A DNA stretch of 64,000 bases. Origin: Pseudomonas fluorescens (lineage in GTDB: Bacteria > Pseudomonadota > Gammaproteobacteria > Pseudomonadales > Pseudomonadaceae). The DNA lies in the NCBI RefSeq assembly GCF_001708445.1, contig NZ_CP015637.1, positions 4,961,001-5,025,000 on the forward strand, given 5' to 3'. Below the pieces are notes generated by a model. The model was given only the letters and a program-made list of their open reading frames with translations. It was not told where the DNA came from and ran no database searches. The position numbers and the translations under genes were made by a program. This document shows positions 18,354 through 27,040 of this stretch, in pieces. Within the stretch, counting starts at the first letter, position 1, and every line of letters starts with the position of its first letter.

Positions 18354-19258
18354 GTGTGGCCTTGCTGTGTGTCGCCGCGGTGGCGCTGGATGCGCTGCTG
18401 GGTGAACCCAGGCGCTGGCATCCGCTGGTGGCGTTTGGCAATTTCGCCGGACGCATCGAGCAACGTTTCAATAGCGGTGGCCGTGGCTGGCGCAGCCACG
18501 GTGTGACCGCGTGGGTGATTGCGGTGGTGCCGTTGACGCTGTTGGCCACCGCGTTGTCGTGGGCACCCTATATCGGTTGGGTGTTGGAGGTGCTCGCACT
18601 GTACTGCGCCCTCGGCATGCGCAGCCTTGGCGAGCATGTGATTCCGGTGGCCCAGGCCCTGCGCAGCGATGACCTGGATGAGGCCCGCAAGCGCGTGAGC
18701 TACCTGGTCAGCCGCCAGACCAGCGAACTGGACCGTACTGAAGTCGCCCGTGCCGCCACCGAGTCGGTGCTGGAGAATGGCAGCGACGCAATATTTGCTG
18801 CGCTGTTCTGGTTCGTGGTGGCCGGCGTGCCGGGTGTGGTGCTCTACCGTCTGAGCAACACCCTCGACGCGATGTGGGGCTATCGCAACGAACGCTTCGA
18901 ACGCTTCGGCTGGGCCGCGGCGAAGATCGACGATGTACTCAACTATGTGCCTGCGCGCCTGGTGGCCTTGACCTACGCGTTGCTGGGCAAGACTCGACTG
19001 GCGCTCAAATGCTGGCGCACCCAGGGGCCGACCTGGGACAGCCCGAATGCCGGGCCGGTGATGGCCGCTGGCGCAGGCGCCTTGGGCGTCGAGTTGGGCG
19101 GTGCGGCGATTTATCATGGTGAGGTGCACCAGCGCCCTCAGTTGGGAGAAGGTCCACCGGCCGATGCCGACGCCATCGACCGTGGCTGGCAACTGGTGCA
19201 ACGCGGCGTATGGTTGTGGTTGCTGATCCTATGTGCAGGGGCGCAATTCTATGCTTGA
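18350..19258 (+). CDS. cobD: Adenosylcobinamide-phosphate synthase (CbiB/CobD)
   Basis: This integral membrane enzyme joins (R)-1-amino-2-propanol phosphate to adenosylcobyric acid. The 302-residue protein has the family opening [18 protein letters not shown] (about 11-28), several hydrophobic helices, [27 protein letters not shown] (about 117-143), and a C-terminal transmembrane helix. The ATG overlaps the bluB stop as ATGA with GGGGAGC upstream. The cobD name follows the aerobic-pathway convention used in Pseudomonas; the enteric name is cbiB. Confidence 0.95.
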   Translation: MSVALLCVAAVALDALLGEPRRWHPLVAFGNFAGRIEQRFNSGGRGWRSHGVTAWVIAVVPLTLLATALSWAPYIGWVLEVLALYCALGMRSLGEHVIPVAQALRSDDLDEARKRVSYLVSRQTSELDRTEVARAATESVLENGSDAIFAALFWFVVAGVPGVVLYRLSNTLDAMWGYRNERFERFGWAAAKIDDVLNYVPARLVALTYALLGKTRLALKCWRTQGPTWDSPNAGPVMAAGAGALGVELGGAAIYHGEVHQRPQLGEGPPADADAIDRGWQLVQRGVWLWLLILCAGAQFYA

Positions 19259-20240
19259 ACACGGCGGCCGCCTGCGCAAGGCGGCGATTCAATACGGCAT
19301 TGCCGAAGCCGATTGGCTCGACCTGTCCAGTGGCCTGGCGCCATGGCCGTGGCCGATCCCCGAGATCCCACAGCGGGCCTGGGCACGCTTGCCGGAAACC
19401 GACGACGGCCTGGAGCAGGCCGCCAGCGAATATTATGGGGTGGCGCACGTATTGCCGGTGGCGGGTTCCCAGGCGGCAATCCAGCTGCTGCCGCGCCTGC
19501 GGCGTGCCGGCAAGGTCGGCGTGCTGTCGCCGTGTTATGCCGAGCACGCCGAGGCCTGGCGCCGCGCGGGTTACGTGGTGCGCGAAGTGCAGGAACAAGA
19601 GGTCGATTTCTTTCTCGACAGCCTTGATGTGCTGGTGGTGGTCAACCCTAACAACCCCACGGGCCTGAGCCTGGCGCCGCAACGCCTGCTCGACTGGCAT
19701 ACACGGCTGGCCCAGCGTGGCGGTTGGCTGGTGGTGGACGAAGCCTTTATGGACGTGACCCCGCAGTTGAGCCTGGCGGGCCAGGCCCATCAGGTCGGCC
19801 TGATCGTGCTGCGCTCGTTCGGTAAATTCTTCGGCCTGGCCGGCGTTCGACTGGGTTTTGTGCTGGCCGAACGCAAGTTGCTCAAGCTATTGGCCGAACA
19901 GGTCGGACCTTGGGCCGTCAGCGGTCCGACGCGAGTACTGGGCCAGGCCTGCCTGCGCGACACCGCCGGGCAGGTTCAACAGCGCGCGCGTTGCATTGAA
20001 GCCGGCCAGCGCTTGTTCGCATTGTTGGAGCGGCATGGTTTTCAGCCCCAGGGCGGTTGCGCCCTGTTCCAGTGGTTGATCACCCCGCACGCCGAACGGC
20101 TGCACGAATTCATGGCCCAGCGCGGCATCCTGCTGCGTCTGTTCGTACACGACAGCAGCCTGCGCTTCGGCCTGCCAGACACGGAAGCAGACTGGCTGCG
20201 CCTGGATGAAGCGCTGACCGCCTATAAGGACGTTGCATGA
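19251..20240 (+). CDS. cobC: Threonine-phosphate decarboxylase
   Basis: This PLP enzyme decarboxylates L-threonine phosphate to aminopropanol phosphate, the linker used by CobD. The 329-residue aminotransferase class-I/II fold shows [13 protein letters not shown] (about 132-144), [11 protein letters not shown] (about 163-173) and the PLP lysine in [17 protein letters not shown] (about 187-203). The ATG at 19251 overlaps cobD by 8 bp, with AGGGGC about 9 bp upstream; six upstream in-frame codons were left out. Located between cobD and cobQ, its usual position. Confidence 0.95.
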   Translation: MLEHGGRLRKAAIQYGIAEADWLDLSSGLAPWPWPIPEIPQRAWARLPETDDGLEQAASEYYGVAHVLPVAGSQAAIQLLPRLRRAGKVGVLSPCYAEHAEAWRRAGYVVREVQEQEVDFFLDSLDVLVVVNPNNPTGLSLAPQRLLDWHTRLAQRGGWLVVDEAFMDVTPQLSLAGQAHQVGLIVLRSFGKFFGLAGVRLGFVLAERKLLKLLAEQVGPWAVSGPTRVLGQACLRDTAGQVQQRARCIEAGQRLFALLERHGFQPQGGCALFQWLITPHAERLHEFMAQRGILLRLFVHDSSLRFGLPDTEADWLRLDEALTAYKDVA

Positions 20241-21703
20241 GTACGCTGATGGTGCAGGGCACCACCTCCGATGCCGGCAAAAGTACCTTGGTGACCGCGC
20301 TATGCCGCTGGCTGGTGCGCCAGGGCGTGGCGGTCGTGCCGTTCAAGCCGCAGAACATGGCCCTCAACAGTGCCGTGACGGCCGAAGGCGGCGAGATCGG
20401 TCGCGCCCAGGCGGTGCAGGCCCAGGCGGCGAACCTGGCGCCCCACACCGACATGAACCCGGTGCTGCTCAAGCCCAACAGCGACACCGGCTCCCAGGTC
20501 ATCATCCATGGGCGCGCGGTGACCAGCATGAACGCGGTGGCCTATCACGACTACAAAGCCATCGCGATGCAGGCAGTACTGGCTTCCCATGCACGGTTGA
20601 GCGCAGCCTACCCGGTGGTGATGGTGGAAGGCGCGGGCTCCCCGGCAGAGATCAACCTGCGCGCCAATGACATCGCCAACATGGGCTTTGCCGAGGCGGT
20701 GGATTGCCCGGTGCTGCTGATCGCCGACATTAATCGAGGTGGAGTGTTCGCCCACCTGGTCGGCACCCTCGAATTGCTGTCGCCCAGCGAACAGGCCAGG
20801 GTCCAGGGTTTTATCATCAACCGTTTCCGCGGCGACATCGCGTTGCTGCAACCAGGGCTGGACTGGCTGGAAGCACGCACCGGCAAACCGGTCGTGGGCG
20901 TCTTGCCCTATGTGATGGACCTGCACCTGGAGGCCGAGGACGGCATCGACCAGCGCCAGATCGACAAGGCGGCGCAGGTGCTCAGGGTGGTGGTGCCGGT
21001 GCTGCCGCGCATCAGCAACCACACCGATTTCGATCCGTTGCGCCTGCATCCCCAGGTGGATTTGCAGTTTGTCCGCCCAGGCCAGGCGATTCCGCCGGCC
21101 GACCTGATCATCCTGCCGGGCTCGAAAAGCGTTCGCAGCGACTTGGCCTACCTGCGCGCCAACGGCTGGGACGCCGCCGTGACACGGCACTTGCGCTATG
21201 GCGGGAAGGTGCTGGGGATATGCGGCGGTTTGCAAATGCTCGGCGAGCAGGTCCACGACCCACTGGGCCTGGAAGGGCCTCCCGGTTCCAGTGACGGCCT
21301 GGGGTTGCTGGCGTTCAGTACGACCCTGGAAGCAGAGAAACAACTGCGCAATGTGCGCGGGCGCCTGCTGCTGGAGGATGCCGAAGTCAGTGGCTATGAG
21401 ATCCACGCAGGCGTGACGTCGGGCAGTGCGCTGGAGCGCGCCGCGGTACGCCTGGAGGATGGCCGCTGCGACGGTGCCCAGAGCGCGGACGGACAAATCC
21501 TCGGCACCTATCTGCATGGCGTGTTCGAGACGCCCGCCGCCTGCAGTGCCTTGTTGCGTTGGGCCGGTTTGCAGGCGGTACAGGCCGTGGATTACCACGC
21601 GTTGCGCGAGCGCGATATCGAGCGATTGGCGGACTTGGTGGAGCATCACCTGGATACCGGGTTATTGCGCCGTTTATGTGGAGTCGCGCCATGCGTCAAC
21701 TGA
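20237..21703 (+). CDS. cobQ: Cobyric acid synthase
   Basis: CobQ amidates four carboxylates (b, d, e, g) of adenosylcobyrinate a,c-diamide to give adenosylcobyric acid. The 488-residue protein has the P-loop [19 protein letters not shown] (about 8-26), [12 protein letters not shown], and the C-terminal glutaminase triad region with [11 protein letters not shown] (catalytic Cys near residue 333) and [16 protein letters not shown]. The ATG overlaps the cobC stop as ATGA. Full length for the family. Confidence 0.97.
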   Translation: MSTLMVQGTTSDAGKSTLVTALCRWLVRQGVAVVPFKPQNMALNSAVTAEGGEIGRAQAVQAQAANLAPHTDMNPVLLKPNSDTGSQVIIHGRAVTSMNAVAYHDYKAIAMQAVLASHARLSAAYPVVMVEGAGSPAEINLRANDIANMGFAEAVDCPVLLIADINRGGVFAHLVGTLELLSPSEQARVQGFIINRFRGDIALLQPGLDWLEARTGKPVVGVLPYVMDLHLEAEDGIDQRQIDKAAQVLRVVVPVLPRISNHTDFDPLRLHPQVDLQFVRPGQAIPPADLIILPGSKSVRSDLAYLRANGWDAAVTRHLRYGGKVLGICGGLQMLGEQVHDPLGLEGPPGSSDGLGLLAFSTTLEAEKQLRNVRGRLLLEDAEVSGYEIHAGVTSGSALERAAVRLEDGRCDGAQSADGQILGTYLHGVFETPAACSALLRWAGLQAVQAVDYHALRERDIERLADLVEHHLDTGLLRRLCGVAPCVN

Positions 21704-22212
21704 TTCTCGGCGGTGCGCGCTCCGGCAAAAGCCGCCTGGCTGAAAAACTCGCCAGCGACAGCGGCCTGCCTGTCCTCTATATCGCCACCAGCCAACCCTT
21801 GGACGGCGAAATGCACGACCGCGTCGCCCTGCATCGCCAGCGTCGCCCCGACACCTGGGGGCTGATCGAGGAACCACTCGAACTGGCCCGGGTGCTGCGC
21901 GAAAACGCCGCGCCCGGCCGCTGCCTGCTGGTCGATTGCCTCACGCTCTGGCTGACCAACCTGCTGATGCTCGACAACCCCGAGCGCCTGGTCTTGGAAC
22001 GCGACCAACTGCTGGACACCCTGGCCTCGCTGCCAGGTGAAATCATTTTTGTCAGCAACGAGACCGGTTTGGGTGTCGTGCCGCTGGGCGAATTGACTCG
22101 CCGCTATGTGGATGAAGCCGGTTGGCTGCATCAAGCCTTGGCCGAGCGTTGTCAGCGTGTTGTCCTGACGGTGGCCGGCCTGCCCCTGACGTTGAAAGGT
22201 ACTGCGTTATGA
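21691..22212 (+). CDS. cobU: Adenosylcobinamide kinase / guanylyltransferase (CobP/CobU)
   Basis: This bifunctional enzyme phosphorylates adenosylcobinamide and transfers GMP from GTP to give AdoCbi-GDP. The 173-residue protein has the P-loop [15 protein letters not shown] (about 4-18), [15 protein letters not shown] (about 78-92) and [11 protein letters not shown] (about 123-133). The ATG at 21691 with GGAG 7 bp upstream lies inside the end of cobQ (13 bp overlap); the longer frame from 21559 is shadowed by cobQ. In Pseudomonas nomenclature it is often called cobP. Confidence 0.96.
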   Translation: MRQLILGGARSGKSRLAEKLASDSGLPVLYIATSQPLDGEMHDRVALHRQRRPDTWGLIEEPLELARVLRENAAPGRCLLVDCLTLWLTNLLMLDNPERLVLERDQLLDTLASLPGEIIFVSNETGLGVVPLGELTRRYVDEAGWLHQALAERCQRVVLTVAGLPLTLKGTAL

Positions 22213-23264
22213 CTGACACCTGGTGGCTTAATCCCTGTAAGGCGATTGACGCTCAAGCATACGAACAAGCACTGGCACGCCAGCAGCAATTGACCAAGCC
22301 GGCCGGTTCCCTGGGCCAGCTGGAAGCGCTGGCCGTGCAGTTGGCGGGCCTGCAAGGCCGAGTCAAGCCGTCGGTCGAACACCTGTGGATCGCCATCTTT
22401 GCCGGCGACCACGGCGTGGTGGCGGAGGGCGTGTCGGCCTATCCCCAGGCCGTTACCGGCCAGATGCTGCATAACTTTGTCAGCGGCGGCGCGGCGATCA
22501 GTGTGTTGGCGCGGCAGCTGGATGCGCAGTTGGAAGTGATCGACCTGGGTACCGTGACGACGTCGCTGGCATTGCCCGGCGTGCGTCACTTGAATATCGG
22601 GGCGGGCACCGCCAACTTCGTCAACGCCCCGGCGATGACTGAAGCGCAGGGGCGCCTGGCGCTGCAAGCCGGGTGGGATAGCGTCCAGCGCGCCGTGGAG
22701 CACGGTACCCAGCTGTTTATCGGCGGCGAGATGGGCATCGGCAACACCACCGCCGCCAGTGCGTTGGCCTGCGCCTTGCTCGATTGCCCGGTGAGTGACC
22801 TGACCGGTCCGGGGACGGGCTTGAATGCCCAAGGCGTGAGCCACAAAGTGGCGGTCATCGAGCGCGCTCTGGCCCGGCATGCCGGGCAGCGCGATGATGC
22901 ATTGCACACCCTGTTCAACCTCGGTGGTTTTGAGATCGCGGCGCTGGTCGGGGCGTACCTGGCGTGTGCCCAGGCCGGCATCGTGGTGCTGGTAGACGGG
23001 TTTATCTGCAGCGTCGCCGCGCTGGTCGCCACGCGCATGAACCCGGCCTGCCGCGAGTGGCTGGTGTTTGGCCATCGTGGCGCCGAGCCCGGCCATCGCC
23101 ATGTGTTGCAACGCCTCGAGGCGCAGCCGTTGCTGGACCTCGGCCTGCGCCTGGGCGAGGGCAGCGGTGCAGCGCTGGCGGTGCCGTTACTGCGCCTGGC
23201 CTGTGCGTTGCACGGGCAGATGGCGACATTCGCCGAAGCCGCTGTGGCAGACCGCCCGGCATGA
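22209..23264 (+). CDS. cobT: Nicotinate-nucleotide--DMB phosphoribosyltransferase
   Basis: The enzyme makes alpha-ribazole 5'-phosphate from DMB and nicotinate mononucleotide. The 351-residue protein shows [19 protein letters not shown] (about 26-44), [21 protein letters not shown] (about 67-86), [15 protein letters not shown] (about 174-188) and the catalytic Glu region near the C-terminus ([11 protein letters not shown]). The ATG overlaps the cobU stop as ATGA. It is called cobU in some Pseudomonas annotations. Confidence 0.96.
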   Translation: MTDTWWLNPCKAIDAQAYEQALARQQQLTKPAGSLGQLEALAVQLAGLQGRVKPSVEHLWIAIFAGDHGVVAEGVSAYPQAVTGQMLHNFVSGGAAISVLARQLDAQLEVIDLGTVTTSLALPGVRHLNIGAGTANFVNAPAMTEAQGRLALQAGWDSVQRAVEHGTQLFIGGEMGIGNTTAASALACALLDCPVSDLTGPGTGLNAQGVSHKVAVIERALARHAGQRDDALHTLFNLGGFEIAALVGAYLACAQAGIVVLVDGFICSVAALVATRMNPACREWLVFGHRGAEPGHRHVLQRLEAQPLLDLGLRLGEGSGAALAVPLLRLACALHGQMATFAEAAVADRPA

Positions 23265-23836
23265 CCTTGCACCTGGACCTGCTGCGCCACGGCGAAACCG
23301 AATTGGGTGGCGGCCTGCGCGGCAGCCTCGATGATGCGCTCACCGATAAGGGGTGGGCGCAGATGCACGCCGCGGTGCTGGGTCAGGGGCCGTGGGACCG
23401 CGTGATCAGTTCGCCGCTGCAACGCTGTGCGCGTTTTGCCCAGCAATTGGGTGCGACGCTTAACCTGCCGGTGAGCCTGGAAAAAGATCTGCAGGAACTG
23501 CATTTCGGCGCCTGGGAAGGGCAGAGCGCGGCGGCGCTGATGAAGACCGATGCCGAAGGGCTGGGATTGTTTTGGGCCGACCCTTACCGCTTTACGCCGC
23601 CTGATGGCGAGCCCGTCAGTGACTTTTCTGCGCGGGTCCTGGGCGCCATCTCATGCTTGCATCAGGCGTATGCCGGCCAGCGCGTGCTGTTGATCAGTCA
23701 TGGCGGTGTGATGCGTTTATTGTTGGCGCGCGCGCGTGGCCTGCCACGTGAGCAACTGTTGAACGTCGAGGTCGCGCACGGTGGCCTGTTCAGCCTGCAG
23801 GTCGGCGCCGACGGCGCGTTGAAGGAAGGTACCTGA
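23261..23836 (+). CDS. Alpha-ribazole phosphatase-like histidine phosphatase
   Basis: This 191-residue member of the phosphoglycerate-mutase-like histidine phosphatase superfamily has the phospho-acceptor motif [15 protein letters not shown] near residue 7 and the second catalytic His in [14 protein letters not shown] (about 145-158). Its position between cobT and cobS indicates it removes the phosphate from alpha-ribazole phosphate or cobalamin phosphate (CobC of enteric naming). The ATG overlaps the cobT stop as ATGA; a very long frame from 22964 is a cobT shadow. Confidence 0.92.
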   Translation: MTLHLDLLRHGETELGGGLRGSLDDALTDKGWAQMHAAVLGQGPWDRVISSPLQRCARFAQQLGATLNLPVSLEKDLQELHFGAWEGQSAAALMKTDAEGLGLFWADPYRFTPPDGEPVSDFSARVLGAISCLHQAYAGQRVLLISHGGVMRLLLARARGLPREQLLNVEVAHGGLFSLQVGADGALKEGT

Positions 23837-23838
23837 AG

Positions 23839-24567
23839 ATGCTGCCGTTCTGGATCGCCCTGCAGTTCCTCAGCAGCTTGCCGGTTCGCCTGCCGGGTAT
23901 GCCGCAGCCGCAGGAATTGGGGCGATCGTTGCTGTTTTACCCGGTGGTTGGCTTGTTGTTCGGGTTGCTGCTATGGGCCCTGAATGTGGCATTGGCCGGG
24001 GCCCCGTTGTTGCTGCATGCCGCGCTGTTGCTGACCGCCTGGGTGCTGCTCAGTGGTGGTTTGCACTTGGATGGCCTGGCGGACAGCGCGGACGCCTGGC
24101 TCGGTGGTTTCGGCGATCGCGAGCGCACGTTGACGATCATGAAGGACCCCCGCAGCGGGCCGATTGCCGTGGTCACGCTGGGCTTGGTGTTGCTGCTTAA
24201 ATTCGCTGCACTGGTGGCGCTGATCGAGCAGCACAATGGCGCGGCGCTGATCCTCGCACCGCTGATCGGGCGGGCGTCGATGCTGGCGCTGTTCCTGACC
24301 ACGCGCTATGTGCGCGCCGGTGGCTTGGGCCAGGCGCTGTCGGATCATCTGCCCAGGGTGGTCGGCCAACAGGTGCTGATCCTCAGTGGCCTGGCCTGCA
24401 TCCTGATCGGCGGCTTCAACGGCGGGATCGCCGTGCTGCTGGCGGCGCTCTGCTTCGTGGGCTTGCGCCACCTGATGGTCAAGCGCCTGGGCGGAACCAC
24501 CGGCGACACCGCAGGTGCCCTGTTGGAGCTGCTGGAAGTGGTCGTCTTGGTTGGCCTGGCGCTGTAA
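23839..24567 (+). CDS. cobS: Adenosylcobinamide-GDP ribazoletransferase (cobalamin synthase)
   Basis: CobS (CobV) is the membrane enzyme that joins AdoCbi-GDP with alpha-ribazole, completing the nucleotide loop. The 242-residue protein is strongly hydrophobic, with the active-site signature LSGGLHLDGLADSADAWLGG (about 71-90) and the GGTTGDTAGALLEL motif near the C-terminus. The ATG is 2 bp after the upstream stop and has GGAAGG upstream. It is the last gene of the operon; 42 bp later an independent MarR gene starts with its own promoter. Confidence 0.96.
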   Translation: MLPFWIALQFLSSLPVRLPGMPQPQELGRSLLFYPVVGLLFGLLLWALNVALAGAPLLLHAALLLTAWVLLSGGLHLDGLADSADAWLGGFGDRERTLTIMKDPRSGPIAVVTLGLVLLLKFAALVALIEQHNGAALILAPLIGRASMLALFLTTRYVRAGGLGQALSDHLPRVVGQQVLILSGLACILIGGFNGGIAVLLAALCFVGLRHLMVKRLGGTTGDTAGALLELLEVVVLVGLAL

Positions 24568-24590
24568 CACTTTCTTGCATTTCGTTAATC

Positions 24591-24606
24591 GCGGGTATAT
24601 ACACGC
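24591..24606. promoter_or_regulatory. MarR operator copy 1, overlapping the regulator promoter
   Basis: GCGGGTATATACACGC differs by one base from the perfect palindrome in front of the neighbouring MFS gene. It covers the -10 hexamer TATACA of a promoter whose -35 TTGCAT lies 17 bp upstream (24575-24580), and it ends 3 bp before the ATG of the MarR gene. This fits autorepression. Confidence 0.7.
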
Positions 24607-24609
24607 TCC

Positions 24610-25014
24610 ATGCTTGCCTCCCAATGTTTATGCACCAACCTGCGACGCGCCGCCCGTGGCGTCAGCAGGCATTACGACGGCGCTCTCGACGGCTTCGGGA
24701 TCAACGTTGCCCAGTATTCTTTGCTGTGTAACTTGCAGCGCCTGGATCAACCGAGTATTTCCAGCCTGGCCGAAGCCATGGGCCTGGATCGCAGCACGTT
24801 GGGGCGTAACCTGCGGGTACTGGAGGGCGAGGGCCTGGTACGGTTGATCGAAGGGGATGACCAGCGCAACCGCCTGGTGTTGTTGACCGAAGCGGGTGAA
24901 GCACGATTGGCCGCCGCCTTGCCGGCCTGGGAAGCGGCACAGCAAAAACTGATCGATCAATTGGGCGCGGAAAAACGCGAAACCCTGTTGGCCTTGCTGG
25001 ATGAACTCGCCTGA
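24610..25014 (+). CDS. MarR family transcriptional regulator
   Basis: The 134-residue protein has a winged helix with recognition region SLAEAMGLDRSTLGRNLRVLEGEGLVRL (about 51-78) and wing EGDDQRNRLVLLTEAG (about 80-95), typical of MarR. It has Cys at positions 6 and 8 and a third Cys near 40, which could serve redox sensing (inference). There is no Shine-Dalgarno sequence. The promoter TTGCAT-17-TATACA puts transcription start at the A of the ATG, so the mRNA is probably leaderless. A copy of the operator lies on this promoter and another in front of the downstream MFS gene, indicating control of itself and the transporter. Confidence 0.88.
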   Translation: MLASQCLCTNLRRAARGVSRHYDGALDGFGINVAQYSLLCNLQRLDQPSISSLAEAMGLDRSTLGRNLRVLEGEGLVRLIEGDDQRNRLVLLTEAGEARLAAALPAWEAAQQKLIDQLGAEKRETLLALLDELA

Positions 25015-25036
25015 ACGCGGGTTTGTTCGACTATAA

Positions 25037-25052
25037 GCGGGTATATACCCGC
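25037..25052. promoter_or_regulatory. MarR operator copy 2, perfect palindrome
   Basis: GCGGGTATATACCCGC is a perfect 16-bp palindrome 16 bp upstream of the MFS start. The same sequence with one change is in the promoter of the adjacent MarR gene. It overlaps TATATA, a likely -10 element. Confidence 0.75.
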
Positions 25053-25068
25053 GAGCGGAGAATAAGAA

Positions 25069-26277
25069 ATGACCTCGATGTGGCGCACCAGTGGCTGGAT
25101 TCTTGTGGGGAGTGCGCTGATCCTGGCGTTGTCCTTGGGCGTGCGGCATGGCTTCGGGCTTTTCCTGGCGCCGATGAGCGCCGAATTCGGCTGGGGTCGT
25201 GAGACCTTTGCCTTTGCCATCGCCTTGCAGAACCTGATCTGGGGCCTGGCGCAACCCTTTACCGGGGCCCTGGCCGACCGCTTTGGCGCGACCAAGGCTG
25301 TGTTCATCGGCGGGGTGCTGTACGCCGCGGGGCTGGTGTTGATGGGTATGTCCGATTCGGCATGGTCGCTGTCGCTGAGTGCGGGGTTATTGATCGGTAT
25401 TGGTCTGTCCGGCACATCGTTCTCGGTGATTCTTGGGGTGGTGGGCCGCGCCGTTCCGCCGGAGAAACGCAGCATGGCCATGGGCATTGCCAGCGCCGCC
25501 GGGTCTTTCGGCCAGTTCGCCATGGTGCCGGGTACCCTGGGCTTGATCAGTTGGCTGGGCTGGTCAGTAGCCTTGCTGGCGTTGGGCTTGATGGTCGCGT
25601 TGATCCTGCCGCTGGTGGCCATGCTCAAGGACCGTCCACTGCCGACCCTGGCGGGCCAGCAAACCTTGCGGGAAGCGTTGAAGGAAGCCTGTTCCCATTC
25701 CGGATTCTGGCTGCTGGCGTTCGGTTTTTTCGTCTGTGGTTTCCAGGTGGTGTTTATTGGTGTGCATCTGCCGGCGTACCTGGTGGACCAGCACCTGCCC
25801 GCCACGGTCGGTACGACGGTACTGGCGTTGATCGGCCTGTTTAATATCTTTGGCACCTACACCGCCGGTTGGCTCGGTGGGCGCATGTCCAAGCCGCGCT
25901 TGTTGACGGGGCTGTACCTGTTACGCGCGGTGGTGATCATGCTGTTCCTGTGGGCGCCGGTGACGGAAATCACGGCCTACCTGTTCGGCATGGCCATGGG
26001 CTTTTTGTGGCTGTCGACCGTACCGCTGACCAATGGCACGGTGGCGACGTTGTTCGGTGTGCGAAATCTCTCCATGCTCGGCGGGATCGTGTTCCTGTTC
26101 CACCAGCTCGGTTCGTTCCTCGGTGGCTGGCTGGGCGGGGTGGTCTATGATCGAACCGGCAACTACGATTTGATCTGGCAGGTGGCGATTCTGTTGAGCC
26201 TGCTCGCCGCCGCCCTGAACTGGCCGGTACGCGAGCGGCCGGTGGCGCGCTTGCAGGCGCAGATGGAGGCGGCATGA
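25069..26277 (+). CDS. MFS transporter controlled by the adjacent MarR protein
   Basis: This 402-residue, twelve-helix MFS protein opens with LSLGVRHGFGLFLAPMSAEFGWGRETFAFA, a pattern seen in the OFA/monocarboxylate-like branch, followed by the loop LADRFGATK (about 68-76). GGAG lies 9 bp before the ATG. Its promoter carries a perfect 16-bp palindrome shared with the MarR gene upstream, and its stop overlaps the start of a 39-residue membrane protein gene. The substrate (organic acid or drug) is not evident. Confidence 0.88.
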   Translation: MTSMWRTSGWILVGSALILALSLGVRHGFGLFLAPMSAEFGWGRETFAFAIALQNLIWGLAQPFTGALADRFGATKAVFIGGVLYAAGLVLMGMSDSAWSLSLSAGLLIGIGLSGTSFSVILGVVGRAVPPEKRSMAMGIASAAGSFGQFAMVPGTLGLISWLGWSVALLALGLMVALILPLVAMLKDRPLPTLAGQQTLREALKEACSHSGFWLLAFGFFVCGFQVVFIGVHLPAYLVDQHLPATVGTTVLALIGLFNIFGTYTAGWLGGRMSKPRLLTGLYLLRAVVIMLFLWAPVTEITAYLFGMAMGFLWLSTVPLTNGTVATLFGVRNLSMLGGIVFLFHQLGSFLGGWLGGVVYDRTGNYDLIWQVAILLSLLAAALNWPVRERPVARLQAQMEAA

Positions 26278-26393
26278 GTGTAGCGTTACGTGGTCTGATC
26301 CTCGTCGCGGGGTTGATCCTGGTGCTGCTGGCCTGGTGGGGCTGGCAGCATGGCGGGCTGGCGTTGATGCAACTGGGTATGGCGATCTGTTAA
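26274..26393 (+). CDS. 39-residue single-helix membrane protein
   Basis: The reading frame starts with an ATG that overlaps the MFS stop as ATGA and runs 39 codons to TAA. The product has a short basic N-terminus (MSVALRG) and one hydrophobic helix (LILVAGLILVLLAWWGW, about residues 8-24), then a short tail ending QLGMAIC. The ATGA coupling and the helix make it a likely translated accessory protein of the transporter. No family is recognised. No other frame explains these 120 bp. Confidence 0.6.
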   Translation: MSVALRGLILVAGLILVLLAWWGWQHGGLALMQLGMAIC

Positions 26394-26427
26394 GTTCGTG
26401 GTCTGAATATTTTTAAGGACACACGAC

Positions 26428-26976
26428 ATGCAGATGCGTTGGCTCGCTGTACCCGTCCTGATGGCCATTGGCAGTGCCGCCCTGGCCGCCAGTTGTCCGC
26501 CGCTGCTGGAAGGCCAGTTGCCCAAGCTGCGCGCCAAGGAATCCATCGACCTGTGCCAGCGCTTTGCCGGCAAGCCCCTGGTGATCGTCAACACCGCCAG
26601 CTTCTGCGGGTTCGCCCCGCAGTTCAAAGGCCTCGAAGCGTTGTACCAACGCTACAAGGGCCAAGGGTTGGAAGTGATTGGCGTGCCGTCCGATGACTTC
26701 AAGCAGGAAGCCAAGACCGGCGAAGAGACCGCCAAGGTCTGCTACGTGAATTACGGCGTGACCTTCACCATGACCGAGCCGCAGAAGGTCAAGGGGCCGG
26801 ATGCGGTGCACCTGTTCAAGGTGCTGGCGCAACAGACCAACGCGCCGAAGTGGAATTTCTACAAGTATGTGGTGGATCGCCAGGGCAAGGTGATTGCCAG
26901 CTTTTCCAGCCTGACCAAGCCGGACAGTCCGGAGTTGATCAAGGCAGTGGAAGAGGCGCTGGCGTCGAAACCCTGA
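26428..26976 (+). CDS. Glutathione peroxidase-like protein, exported
   Basis: This 182-residue thiol peroxidase has a signal peptide (about residues 1-18, ending ALA). The GPx active site is recognisable: NTASFCGF (peroxidatic Cys near residue 50), the [10 protein letters not shown] motif (Gln partner) and [14 protein letters not shown] (Trp-Asn partners). A second Cys near 105 could resolve the sulfenic acid. The signal peptide places it in the periplasm, where it would reduce peroxides using thioredoxin or glutathione-type donors. AAGGA lies 9-10 bp before the ATG; a bidirectional terminator follows. Confidence 0.92.
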   Translation: MQMRWLAVPVLMAIGSAALAASCPPLLEGQLPKLRAKESIDLCQRFAGKPLVIVNTASFCGFAPQFKGLEALYQRYKGQGLEVIGVPSDDFKQEAKTGEETAKVCYVNYGVTFTMTEPQKVKGPDAVHLFKVLAQQTNAPKWNFYKYVVDRQGKVIASFSSLTKPDSPELIKAVEEALASKP

Positions 26977-26988
26977 GCATTGCCCAGT

Positions 26989-27027
26989 AAAAAGCCCCGC
27001 CTCCTTTACAGGAGAGCGGGGCTTTTT
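26989..27027. terminator. Bidirectional terminator
   Basis: AAAAAGCCCCGC and GCGGGGCTTTTT form a 12-bp stem, extended inward by CTCCT/AGGAG, between the convergent peroxidase and FadL genes. A and T tracts on the two sides serve both strands. Confidence 0.9.
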
Positions 27028-27040
27028 AATGAGCGTTGGA

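Noticed and set aside
18347..19201. 284-codon minus-strand frame
   Set aside because: Antisense shadow of cobD, His/Gln/Arg rich as expected of a mirror frame.
20300..21649. 449-codon minus-strand frame
   Set aside because: Antisense shadow of cobQ; no motif, no start context.
22964..23260. N-terminal extension of the cobalamin phosphatase frame
   Set aside because: It lies inside cobT in another frame; the RHG motif belongs right after the ATG at 23261.
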